Position numbers and translations under genes: made by a program
Notes under the pieces: generated by a model
Databases searched by the model: none
What the model saw: only the letters and a program-made list of their open reading frames with translations
Told to the model about the DNA's origin: nothing
Assembly: GCF_002305895.1 (NCBI RefSeq)
Contig: NZ_CP022203.1
Span: 7,908,001-7,972,000 of the forward strand
Source: Corallococcus macrosporus DSM 14697
GTDB taxonomy: Bacteria; Myxococcota; Myxococcia; Myxococcales; Myxococcaceae
Reading direction: 5' to 3'
DNA: 64,000 bases
Part shown: positions 56,807-64,000 of the stretch, piece after piece
How positions within the stretch are numbered: the stretch's first letter is position 1
Layout of the letters: each line of letters starts with the position of its first letter

Positions 56807-58345
56807 ATGTCGAAGATTGGGGAACGGCTGCCATCCATCACCACGCCCAAGCCGAAGGCCGAGCAGGCCGGCACGGGCACAAAGGCAGTCAGCGCCCGGG
56901 AGCTGGTGGAGCTGCTCGGCTCGGTCCTTCCGACGCAGAGCGCCACAAAGGCAGGCCCGGCGAGCACCTATGCCACCCAGGCGACCCGGGCCTCCGCCTC
57001 CGCGCAGCAGGCGGCCTCCGCGAAGGAGATCCTCCCCTCCTCCCTGGGCGTGCTCCGGGATGAGCGCATGGCGCGCTGCATTGATGAAGCCTTCCGGGAA
57101 ATCTTCGAGGGAGACCGCTGGCCCAGCGGACAGGAGCGCTCCAAATGGATGGACTTCGCCAAGGCGCTGCGGGCCAAGGACCCGAAGGTCACCGCCGAGC
57201 AGGTCCGCTCCGCCATCGCCAACGAATTGCGCTTGCAGCGTGACGGCCTGGACTCGGCCTCGCCTGAGAACATCGACCGGTTCATCCAGGATGCAGTGAA
57301 GTGGGTGTCCCAGTGCTACGAGGGCCAGGTGCGCAACGCCTCTCCCGCGGAGCTGCGGCAGTGGCGCGACTTCGCCGCGAAGCTCCAGCAGGAGAAGCCG
57401 GAGCTGACGCCCGAGCAAATCAAGTACGCCATCACCGACGCCGTGCGTGCCCAGATGACGGGGACGGACAAGGCGTCGCCGGCGAACATCGACCGCTTCA
57501 TCCAGGACGCGGTGAAGTGGGTGTCCCAGTGCTACGAGGGCCAGGAGCGCAACGCCTCGCCCGCGGAGCTGCGGCAGTGGCGTGACTTCGCCGCGAAGCT
57601 CCAGCAGGAGAAGCCGGAGCTGACGCCCGAGCAGCTCAAGTACGCCATCACCGACGCCATCCGCGCGAAGATGACGGGGACGGACTCCGCGGCGCCCACG
57701 AACATCGACGCCTTCATCCAGGACGCGGTGAAGTGGGTGTCCCAGTGCTACGAGGGCCGGGAGCGCGGCGCCACCGCCGCCGAGCTGCGGCAGTGGCGCG
57801 ACTTCGCCGCGAAGCAGCTGGCGGAGAAGCCGGACATGACGCCGGAGCAGCTCAAGTACGCCATCAGCGACGCGGTGCGCGCCCAGCTGACGGGCATGGA
57901 CAACACGGGCAGCGTCAACATCGACCGCTTCATCCAGGAAGCCGTCCAGTGGGTGTCCCAGTGCTACGAGGGCCAGGTGCGTGACGCCTCGCCCGAGGAG
58001 CTGCGGCGCTGGCGCGAGTTCGCCGCGAAGAAGAAGGAAGAGAAGCCGGACCTCACGCCGGAGGAGCTCAAGTACGCCATCACCGACGCGATTCGCGGCG
58101 AGGTGACGGGCACCAGCGCGCCCGCCGAGCAGAACATCGACCGCTACATCAAGGAGGCCTATGCCTGGGTGTTCCAGGTCTACCGGGGCGTGCCCGAGAG
58201 CACCCCGCGCGAGCCGTCCGCGCGCGAGCTGCACGAGTGGCGGCAGTACGCCCGCTCGAAGATGAACGAGAAGCCGGACATGACGAGCGAGGACCTCAAG
58301 TACCTGCTGCTCGAAGGCGTGCGCACGGCCCTGGCCAATCAGTGA
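56807..58345 (+). CDS. Protein of six 72-residue helical repeats, family not recognised
   Basis: A 512-residue soluble protein with no signal peptide. After a 65-residue Ala/Ser/Thr-rich lead, the protein is made of six repeats. Each has NIDRFIQDAVKWVSQCYEG, then ELRQWRDFAAKL, EKPELTPEQIKYAI and a TDAVRAQMTG end. The first repeat (ERMARCIDEAFREIFEG) and the last are divergent, and the middle four are highly alike. Each repeat is mostly helical with one conserved Cys, suggesting a superhelical scaffold. GGGGGAG precedes ATG 56807. I know no named domain, and function is unknown. It ends 25 bp before the convergent di-heme gene. Confidence 0.85.
   Translation: MSKIGERLPSITTPKPKAEQAGTGTKAVSARELVELLGSVLPTQSATKAGPASTYATQATRASASAQQAASAKEILPSSLGVLRDERMARCIDEAFREIFEGDRWPSGQERSKWMDFAKALRAKDPKVTAEQVRSAIANELRLQRDGLDSASPENIDRFIQDAVKWVSQCYEGQVRNASPAELRQWRDFAAKLQQEKPELTPEQIKYAITDAVRAQMTGTDKASPANIDRFIQDAVKWVSQCYEGQERNASPAELRQWRDFAAKLQQEKPELTPEQLKYAITDAIRAKMTGTDSAAPTNIDAFIQDAVKWVSQCYEGRERGATAAELRQWRDFAAKQLAEKPDMTPEQLKYAISDAVRAQLTGMDNTGSVNIDRFIQEAVQWVSQCYEGQVRDASPEELRRWREFAAKKKEEKPDLTPEELKYAITDAIRGEVTGTSAPAEQNIDRYIKEAYAWVFQVYRGVPESTPREPSARELHEWRQYARSKMNEKPDMTSEDLKYLLLEGVRTALANQ
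57053..58345. repeat. Tandem 216-bp coding repeats
   Basis: The codon pair AAC ATC of the repeat start recurs at 57269, 57485, 57701, 57917 and 58133, an exact 216-bp period. A diverged first unit begins near 57053. Confidence 0.9.
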
Positions 58346-58369
58346 CATGGGGCCTTCCCGCGATCGCCC

Positions 58370-59752
58370 TCACAGCGAGCGCAGGAAGGCCACCAAGGCC
58401 TCGCGCTCCGCCTTGTCCAAGGCCTTGAAGCGCTCGCGCGACCTGGCGCCCTCGCCGCCGTGCCAGAGGATGGCCTCCTCGAAGCCGCGGGCGCGGCCGT
58501 CGTGGAGCATCCGCACCTGGCGGTTCACCGTCTCCAGCAGGCCCAGGCCCCACAGGGGCGGCGTGCGCCACTCGAAGCCACTGGCCTCGCCGTCGGGGCG
58601 GCCGTCCGCCAGCTCCGGCCCCATGTCATGCAGCAGCAGGTCCGTGTAGGGGCGGACGCGCTGGTGTGACAGCTCGGGGATGTCCTCCACGGTGCCGGTG
58701 GTGAACTCCGCGTGGTGGCACGCCGCGCAGCCCGTCTTCTGGAAGAGCGCGCGGCCCTTCACCACCATGGGCGCCTCGACGTCCCTGCGAGCGGGCGGCG
58801 CAATCAGGCGCAGGTAGAGGAGCGTCTGCGCCAACTGCTGCTCCGACAAGGAGGGGCCACGGGTGGCCGGCGGCGTCTGGCAGGGCGCCTGCGCTGGCGT
58901 GCAGTTGCGCTCGGGGTAGAGCGCGGAGGTGAGCCCCAGGTCCTCGGAGAAGGCGCTGGCCACCTGCTGCTCCAGTGTGGGCTGGTTGGCCTTCCAGCCA
59001 TAGCGGCCCACCCGGACCGCGCCGTCTCGCGCGCTCTTCACCCGGTTCGGCCGGCCGGAGATGCCGTCCCGATCGCGGTCCTTCTCATCCGCCAGCGCCA
59101 GGATGGCCTCATCGGGAATGGCCTCCAGCAAGCCGAGCCCGAACACCGGCGCCGGGATGCGAGGCGAGAGCATCACCTCGGGCGACAGTTGCCCGTAGCC
59201 CAGGCGGGCAATGTCGTACCGCGGCTGCCGCAGCGTGTACGGCGTGCCGTCCGCGTACCTTCCCTTCACCTCCGAGTAGGAGACCTGGACCACGCCCTCC
59301 GCGGCGACGCCGGGGATGGCGCGGTCATGAAGCTGGCCGCCGTAGACGGGCTCATGGCGGCCGGAGGGTGAATCCTTCGACGGCACGCTCAAGCGGGCGA
59401 GCAGCGGCGCCTCGGGGCCGAGCTCACGCAAGGGCCGCCCACGGCCATCCTTGAAGTGGCAGGCGCCACAGCCCGTGGCGTTTGAGAAGGGGCCGGCCGC
59501 CACGTCCGCGAAAGCGGACCAGTCCCGCATGAACACCGCCTTGCCGTCGAGCATCAGCGTCCAGCGCGCCGGGTCCAGGTTGCCCAGCGCCCGGCCATAG
59601 GCATTCGGCGTGACGTCGAACACCGTCGTGGCCCCGCCCGAGAGGGCTTCGCCAGCGCGCGGCGCGGCCTGAGCTGGACCGGTGGCGAGCAGGATGGCCC
59701 CCAACCACCCGAGCGCGTTCGCGCCGAGCAGGCGCCTGTGATGATGGAACAT
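58370..59752 (-). CDS. Secreted di-heme c-type oxidoreductase (DUF1111/di-haem oxidoreductase family), copy 1
   Basis: A 460-residue exported enzyme with a signal peptide (WLGAILLATGPAQAAPRAG). Two CxxCH heme c sites are visible: CGACH in ATGCGACHFKDGRG (about 95) and CAACH in KTGCAACHHAEFTT (about 340). A Ca-loop-like DEKDRDRDGISGRPNRV and the HDMGPELADGRPDG stretch are typical of DUF1111 di-haem oxidoreductases, which resemble cytochrome c peroxidases/MauG. The physiological substrate is unknown. It lies 70 bp downstream of a secreted Cys-rich protein gene. The pair has a close copy at 60851-63169. Confidence 0.9.
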   Translation of the reverse strand: MFHHHRRLLGANALGWLGAILLATGPAQAAPRAGEALSGGATTVFDVTPNAYGRALGNLDPARWTLMLDGKAVFMRDWSAFADVAAGPFSNATGCGACHFKDGRGRPLRELGPEAPLLARLSVPSKDSPSGRHEPVYGGQLHDRAIPGVAAEGVVQVSYSEVKGRYADGTPYTLRQPRYDIARLGYGQLSPEVMLSPRIPAPVFGLGLLEAIPDEAILALADEKDRDRDGISGRPNRVKSARDGAVRVGRYGWKANQPTLEQQVASAFSEDLGLTSALYPERNCTPAQAPCQTPPATRGPSLSEQQLAQTLLYLRLIAPPARRDVEAPMVVKGRALFQKTGCAACHHAEFTTGTVEDIPELSHQRVRPYTDLLLHDMGPELADGRPDGEASGFEWRTPPLWGLGLLETVNRQVRMLHDGRARGFEEAILWHGGEGARSRERFKALDKAEREALVAFLRSL

Positions 59753-59822
59753 GGCTCGCCTCTGGAAGAACGGCCGGAAGCGGAGGACACACCCACTTCC
59801 AGCCGGGGGGACACTTCAAGGA

Positions 59823-60653
59823 CTACCGCTCAGCGGGCGTGACGCTCTCGCTGACAATCTGCGTCAGGTTCGCCGTGGTCTGCAGGTGGATTTCGTCGAA
59901 GCCGAGGTAGGGGTAGTTCGTCGGGCCATGGACCTCCTCGCTCAGGACCAGGCGGTCCGCCGGAATGATGCTGCCGTCCTCGAGCGCCACATACGAATGC
60001 GGCAGGTCGATGGTCCACTGACACTGGCCCCGGTTCGTCACGAAGAACTGATAGTCACACGGCACATTGCAGTAGTTGCAGTCCCAGTAGCCCGCGTTCG
60101 CGCACTGGTCCATGCACGCATGCCAGCTCTGGCTGGGCATCCGGCAGGCGGGCGGCGTCGGCCCAGGATTGATGGGCCCGACAGGCGTGGTGACGCCCGT
60201 GGTCCCGTTCGCGAGCCGCATCGCCGCGTGCTGCAACTGCCCCTGGTAATAGATGAGCGCCGAGTGCGTGGAGGCCTCGCCCGCTCCCGTGAAGGTGGCG
60301 GCGTACGAGACCCGCCCGTCCTCGGTCATGATGGACGCCGTACTGGTCGTGGAGCCCTCCGAGACGGAGGAGAGCAGCATCCTCCCGCTTTCGGGCGTGT
60401 CGCTCTCACTGAAGACGCCCGCGCCCCAATGCCTGGCCAGCCCCGTGTGGATGACCACGCCCGACTCACCGCTCGTGTCGCCCGTCTCGATTCGGACGCC
60501 TTCGTCACCCACGCTGATGTGGGCATCACCGACGCCACAGTGATTCAGCCCCTTGAACTCCACACATTCCTGCGCCTGGGCCTGCGCCAGGGGAAACGCG
60601 AGCGTGAACACAGCGGCCAACAACGGGTTGCCCAGACTCCGAAGCAAACGCAT
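59823..60653 (-). CDS. Secreted Cys-rich protein of unknown function, copy 1
   Basis: A 276-residue exported protein with signal peptide MRLLRSLGNPLLAAVFTLAF ending in AQAQA. After ECVEFKGLNHC comes a beta-rich region, then a cysteine cluster spaced Cx9Cx3Cx7Cx2Cx3C (with DCNYCNVPC), a CQW, and a C-terminal region with GPTNYPYLGFDEIHLQTTA. The paralogue at 62345-63169 keeps every cysteine spacing. No known family. AGGAGC lies 7 nt before ATG 60653. The gene is followed by the di-heme enzyme gene and is preceded by a sigma-54-like element. It is probably a partner or substrate of that enzyme, which is inference from the repeated pairing. Confidence 0.83.
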   Translation of the reverse strand: MRLLRSLGNPLLAAVFTLAFPLAQAQAQECVEFKGLNHCGVGDAHISVGDEGVRIETGDTSGESGVVIHTGLARHWGAGVFSESDTPESGRMLLSSVSEGSTTSTASIMTEDGRVSYAATFTGAGEASTHSALIYYQGQLQHAAMRLANGTTGVTTPVGPINPGPTPPACRMPSQSWHACMDQCANAGYWDCNYCNVPCDYQFFVTNRGQCQWTIDLPHSYVALEDGSIIPADRLVLSEEVHGPTNYPYLGFDEIHLQTTANLTQIVSESVTPAER

Positions 60654-60703
60654 CCGACAGCTCCTGACCCTTCATGGGAAATCCATGAATCAGGTTTTTC
60701 CAC

Positions 60704-60719
60704 TTCAATGCGCATGCCA
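60704..60719 (-). promoter_or_regulatory. Sigma-54-like promoter element, cassette 1
   Basis: On the minus strand it reads TGGCATGCGCATTGAA. The TGGCA and TTG blocks have the -24/-12 spacing of sigma-54 promoters, but the -12 GC is GA. The near edge is 51 bp from ATG 60653. Confidence 0.5.
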
Positions 60720-60850
60720 GGGTTTCCCATCCTCTGAGAAACCATTGAATTGTGACACGAATTGCAACAACTCCATTGCGCCCAGTGACTCCCGAAGTCT
60801 CACGCATCGCGGCGGCGTCCAGGCGACGCGACGCATGCAATGCCTTGCAT

Positions 60851-62251
60851 TCAGAGCGTGCGCAGGAAGGCCACCAAGGCCTCACGCTCCGCCTTGTCCA
60901 GGGCCTTGAAGCGCTCACGCGCCTGGGTGCCCTCGCCGCCGTGCCAGAGGATGGCCTCCTCGAAGCTGCGGGCCCGGCCGTCGTGGAGCATGCGCACCTG
61001 CCGGTTCACCGTCTCCAAGAGGCCCAGCCCCCACAGGGGCGGCGTGCGCCACTCGGCGCCGCTCGCCTCGCCGTCGGGGCGGCCGTCCGCCAGCTCCGGC
61101 CCCATGTCATGCAGCAGCAGGTCCGTATAGGGGCGGATGCGCTGGTTGGACAGCTCGGGGACGTCCTCGACGGTGCCCGTGGTGAACTCCCGCTGGTGGC
61201 ACGCCGGGCAGCCCGCCTGCTGGAAGAGGACCTGCCCCTTCATCACGGTGGGGTCCAACACGTCGCGGCGCGCGGGCACGCCGATGAGCCGCAGGTACAG
61301 CGTGGTGCGCTCCAGGACGTGACGCGATAGCGCGGGGCCCTTCGCGGCCACCCGCGTCAGACAGCCTTTCTGTTTCGCCGTGCAGTTGCTCTCCGGGTAG
61401 AGCGGGGACGTCAGCCCCAGGTCCTCGGAGAAGGCGCTGGCCACCTGCTGCTCCAGCGTGGGCTGGTTGGCCTTCCACCCGAAGCGGCCCAGCTCCGCCT
61501 TGCCCGAGTCCGCGTTGACGACGCGGTTCGGACGGCCGGAGATGCCATCCCCATCACGGTCGTCCGCGTCCGCCAGAGCGAGGATGGCCTCGTCGGGGAT
61601 GGCCGCCAGCAGCCCCAACCCGAAGAGCTGCGAGGGGATGCGCGGGGAGAGCATCACCCCGGGAGCCAGCTTCCCGTAGCCCAGCCGGGTGATGCGGTGG
61701 CGCGGCTTGCGCAGCGTGTACGGCGTGCCGTCCGCGTAGGTGCCCTTCACGTCCGCATAGGTGGTCAGGAGCGTGCCCTCGGCGGGGACGTCCTGGGTGC
61801 CCCGGTCATTGAGCTGCACGCCGTAGACGGGCTCGTGGCGCCCCGCCGGTGAATCCTTCGCGGGCACGCTCAACCGGACGAGCAGCGGCGCCTCCGGCCC
61901 CACGTCGGGGAGCGGACGCCCCCGGCCGTCCTTGAAGTGACATGAGCCACACCCGGTGGCGTTCGTCAGCGGACCGGCCAGCCCTGCTTCATGCGCGGCC
62001 CAGTCCCGCATGAAGAGCACCTTGCCCTCGCGCATCTGGAACCAGCGCGAGCGCGCCAGGTTCCCCAGCGCGCGGCCGTAGGCATTGTGCGAGGCGTCGA
62101 ACACCGTCGTGCCGCCGCCCGCCAGGGCCTCGTCGTCCGGCGCCCGCGCGGCCTCCGGAACGGGCGCGTCAGGCGCCGGTGAGGCGGCCTCCTCCTGCCT
62201 GGGAGTCCCCGCCGTCAGCAGCAGGGCCGTCATCCACCACGATGCCTTCAT
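60851..62251 (-). CDS. Secreted di-heme c-type oxidoreductase (DUF1111 family), copy 2
   Basis: A 466-residue paralogue of 58370-59752. A signal-like N-terminus (MKASWWMTALLLTAGTPRQE) is followed by an Ala/Pro-rich linker. Heme sites are CGSCH in ATGCGSCHFKDGRG and CPACH in QAGCPACHQREFTT. ADADDRDGDGISGRPNRV and HDMGPELADGRPDG match copy 1, and the last 60 residues are almost identical (MLHDGRARSFEEAILWHGGE). The heme sites are intact, so both copies should be functional. It lies 93 bp downstream of its own Cys-rich partner gene. Confidence 0.9.
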   Translation of the reverse strand: MKASWWMTALLLTAGTPRQEEAASPAPDAPVPEAARAPDDEALAGGGTTVFDASHNAYGRALGNLARSRWFQMREGKVLFMRDWAAHEAGLAGPLTNATGCGSCHFKDGRGRPLPDVGPEAPLLVRLSVPAKDSPAGRHEPVYGVQLNDRGTQDVPAEGTLLTTYADVKGTYADGTPYTLRKPRHRITRLGYGKLAPGVMLSPRIPSQLFGLGLLAAIPDEAILALADADDRDGDGISGRPNRVVNADSGKAELGRFGWKANQPTLEQQVASAFSEDLGLTSPLYPESNCTAKQKGCLTRVAAKGPALSRHVLERTTLYLRLIGVPARRDVLDPTVMKGQVLFQQAGCPACHQREFTTGTVEDVPELSNQRIRPYTDLLLHDMGPELADGRPDGEASGAEWRTPPLWGLGLLETVNRQVRMLHDGRARSFEEAILWHGGEGTQARERFKALDKAEREALVAFLRTL

Positions 62252-62344
62252 GGGACGCTCTTCGGGAGTGAGGACCGGAAAGGAAAGCCAACGGCCCGGA
62301 GCGCGCCACGGCTGCGCCCGCCCCAGGCTGGAACAGCACGGCGA

Positions 62345-63169
62345 CTACTTGCTGGCCGGGGCGACGGACTCGCCGGTGATGACCGTCGTGCGCGCGGTGG
62401 TCTGCACGTCGATGCGGTTGAAGTTCAGGTACGGGTAGTTCGACGGGCCGGAGACCTCCTCCTGCATCACGATCTGGTCGGCCTGGACGACCTGGCCGTT
62501 GGGCAGACGGACGGCGGGCTCCGCCACGGCGTGCTGCCAGAAGCAGGCGCTGTTGTACGAGGCATTGCCGAAGCCCGTGGAGATGGGGCACAGCGTGTAG
62601 CAGTAGTTGCAGTTGGCGTAGCCGTTCGACCAGCAGGCCTGCTCGCACTGGAGCACCGTCTGCCCGCGCGGGCGGCAGTTCGGCGTCCAGCCCGGGTTGG
62701 GGACCATGAGGCCCACGGCGCCCGTATCACCGCTGCGGATGCCACCGACGGCGGCCTGGAGACGGCCGTTGCGGTACGCGAGCACCGAGTAGGTGGTCGC
62801 GTCACCGGAGCCGGTGAACGTCGCGGAGTACGTGGTGGACTCCGCCGTCGCGTTGACGGTGGAGGTGCTGACCGGGACCTGCTCCGCGTAGGCGGTGAAG
62901 GCGTTGCGCTGCGCGCCGTCCGACACGGCCTCGGACGTCCAGGCCGCCGCGGGCGGCATGTGGATGGCGACGCCGCCCTTGCCCGACGTGTCCGCGTTGT
63001 CGATGCGGACGCCGCGCTCCGAGCCCGTCACCTTGGCGGCGCCGACGGCGCAGTGCTGCAGCCCCTGGAACTCCACACAGTTGTCAGCAGCGGCCGCCTG
63101 GCTGAGCGGGAAGGCGAGCGAGAACACAGCGGCCCAGAGGGCGGTTCCAACGCGACGGGACGAGCGCAT
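62345..63169 (-). CDS. Secreted Cys-rich protein of unknown function, copy 2
   Basis: A 274-residue paralogue of 59823-60653, with a signal peptide ending QAAAAD. It has NCVEFQGLQHC, the same Cx9Cx3Cx7Cx2Cx3C cluster (with NCNYCYTLC), CFW in place of CQW, and the conserved GPSNYPYLNFNRIDVQTTA. Overall similarity is moderate in the middle and high around the cysteines, so the cysteine frame and the Trp after Cys are the conserved features. AGGAGT lies 6 nt before ATG 63169. Same order as copy 1: sigma-54-like element, this gene, then a di-heme enzyme. Confidence 0.83.
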   Translation of the reverse strand: MRSSRRVGTALWAAVFSLAFPLSQAAAADNCVEFQGLQHCAVGAAKVTGSERGVRIDNADTSGKGGVAIHMPPAAAWTSEAVSDGAQRNAFTAYAEQVPVSTSTVNATAESTTYSATFTGSGDATTYSVLAYRNGRLQAAVGGIRSGDTGAVGLMVPNPGWTPNCRPRGQTVLQCEQACWSNGYANCNYCYTLCPISTGFGNASYNSACFWQHAVAEPAVRLPNGQVVQADQIVMQEEVSGPSNYPYLNFNRIDVQTTARTTVITGESVAPASK

Positions 63170-63219
63170 GAATGACTCCTGATGACCCAGGGGGAATCCC
63201 TGAAATCAGGAAATTCAAA

Positions 63220-63235
63220 TTCAAGCGGCATGCCA
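63220..63235 (-). promoter_or_regulatory. Sigma-54-like promoter element, cassette 2
   Basis: On the minus strand it reads TGGCATGCCGCTTGAA, matching the cassette 1 element at 14 of 16 positions. Its near edge is also 51 bp from the start codon (ATG 63169). Confidence 0.5.
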
Positions 63236-63313
63236 TTTTTTACCGCACTCTCATGACGCAATGGGCTGTGACAGGAATCATCACAGCCCAGACGGGTCAT
63301 GTGACTGTCTTTG

Positions 63314-63901
63314 CTACAAGAACACCCCGGGGTCGAACTCGTCCACGTTGACGGGGAGCATGCGGGGCAGGGGCCGGTTGAACACGCGGGCATTCAACTC
63401 CAAATCCAGAATCTTGAGCCCGGAGGGGACGAGCTCCCGGAAGCGCTGGCTGACGTATTCACGCAGGCCGAGCACCGCGACCTGACGCTTCTCCTCCAGC
63501 ATGGGCTTGAGGGCCTCGGCGAAGTCCGCGCCGTCGTGGCTGGCGAGCACCACCGCCGCGCCGGGGCGCTGGGTGCGGATGTTCTCCAGCAGCTTGAGGA
63601 TGCCCAGGTCCACCACCTTCTGGTCGGGGCGGCCGTAGAGCAGGGCCACCTCGCAGCCGGCGGACTTGAGCGCGCGCACGAAGCCAATCATGACGTCTGG
63701 CAACTGCTCGCCCCGGGCGTTGAGCACCACCACGCAGCGCACGGGCGCCGGGAAGTTCGTCTCACAGAAGGACACCAGCCGGTCGAACTGGACGCGGTCC
63801 TGGGACTCGGGCTTGCGCCCCACCACGTTGGAGACGGCCCAGTCGATGTTCTCTGCGTCGATGAGTACGTAGGAGGCTGCGGGGGGGCGTCCGGAGAGCA
63901 T
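63314..63901 (-). CDS. NYN-domain (PIN-like) putative nuclease
   Basis: A 195-residue soluble protein of the NYN/PIN-like fold. Acidic active-site residues are visible in YVLIDAENIDWAVS and QLPDVMIGFVRAL, and again in VVLASHDGADFAEALKPM, the order typical of NYN proteins thought to cut RNA. The C-terminal 50 residues (LREYVSQRFRELVPSGLKIL) complete the domain. ATG 63901 has no clear ribosome-binding site. It is upstream of the cassettes on the same strand but with its own 144-bp gap to the promoter region of cassette 2. Confidence 0.8.
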   Translation of the reverse strand: MLSGRPPAASYVLIDAENIDWAVSNVVGRKPESQDRVQFDRLVSFCETNFPAPVRCVVVLNARGEQLPDVMIGFVRALKSAGCEVALLYGRPDQKVVDLGILKLLENIRTQRPGAAVVLASHDGADFAEALKPMLEEKRQVAVLGLREYVSQRFRELVPSGLKILDLELNARVFNRPLPRMLPVNVDEFDPGVFL

Positions 63902-63971
63902 GCGCGCGAGGATACGCGGGAGCCCTTCCGCCCGGGGAACTCAGTTCAGTCCCCCCGCTCGCCCGTGTGCG

Positions 63972-64000
63972 TCAGAAGCGGTCGTGCCCGGAAGAGGACG
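63972..64000 (-). CDS. Possible 3' end of a further minus-strand gene
   Basis: A TGA at 63974-63972 ends an open frame reading SSSGHDRF to the window edge. A terminal Phe is common in outer-membrane proteins, but eight residues cannot support an assignment. Confidence 0.2.

Overview
The window looks like a chromosomal segment of a myxobacterium close to Myxococcus, Corallococcus or Pyxidicoccus (delta-proteobacterial/Myxococcota lineage). The evidence is a very high G+C content with G/C-ending codons, a Ser/Thr kinase with the myxobacterial HRDLSPHN catalytic loop, MopE-type metal-binding lipoprotein repeats, an archaeal-type ProRS, a chemosensory operon, and many secreted lipoproteins. The assignment rests on gene content only. 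No rRNA, tRNA or CRISPR array was found.

Layout. 0-8.5 kb: partial DUF4336 gene, proS, a membrane adenylate cyclase, thpR, a YiiX-type amidase, a MopE-repeat lipoprotein, tam and a small lipoprotein. 8.6-13.4 kb: a complete branched-chain amino acid ABC importer operon, livKHMGF, on the minus strand, with 1-4 nt overlaps. 13.5-17.8 kb: two related PRC-barrel/DUF2382 stress-type proteins diverging around a 338-bp regulatory gap, then a Ser/Thr kinase. 17.9-21.2 kb: a histone-H1-like protein, grpE and dnaK. 21.4-25 kb: a lipoprotein with Ig, endonuclease/exonuclease/phosphatase and lamin-tail domains, followed directly by an intact ISAzo13-like insertion sequence.

24.8-34.6 kb is a visibly AT-richer island that holds a 3,147-residue Rhs/YD-repeat polymorphic toxin. 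Its C-terminus carries ADP-ribosyltransferase-like motifs. A 4-nt-overlapping downstream gene, the presumed immunity gene, looks like domain II of EF-Tu. This pair is the most unusual system in the window. A broken ADP-ribosylation/crystallin J1-like gene lies upstream.

35.5-44.2 kb is a second notable unit: an ECF-like sigma factor, a zinc-binding anti-sigma factor, a secreted caspase-like protein with an EF-hand, and three tandem paralogous lipoproteins (DUF7151-type Cys/Asp repeats plus a beta-solenoid). The first three are translationally coupled. A DUF6311-like membrane protein and a cyclic-nucleotide-binding histidine-kinase-like protein without a phosphoacceptor His follow.

47.5-56.7 kb is one long minus-strand gene string: thiL, an MCP, a YjbR protein with a histone-like tail, cheW, cheY, cheA, cheC, larB and larC. 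Then come a protein built of exact-period 72-residue repeats (56.8-58.3 kb) and a duplicated two-gene cassette (58.4-63.2 kb). Each cassette encodes a secreted Cys-rich protein and a di-heme c-type oxidoreductase. Both copies have the same sigma-54-like element at the same distance (51 bp) from the start codon. The window ends with an NYN-domain protein and the possible tail of another gene.
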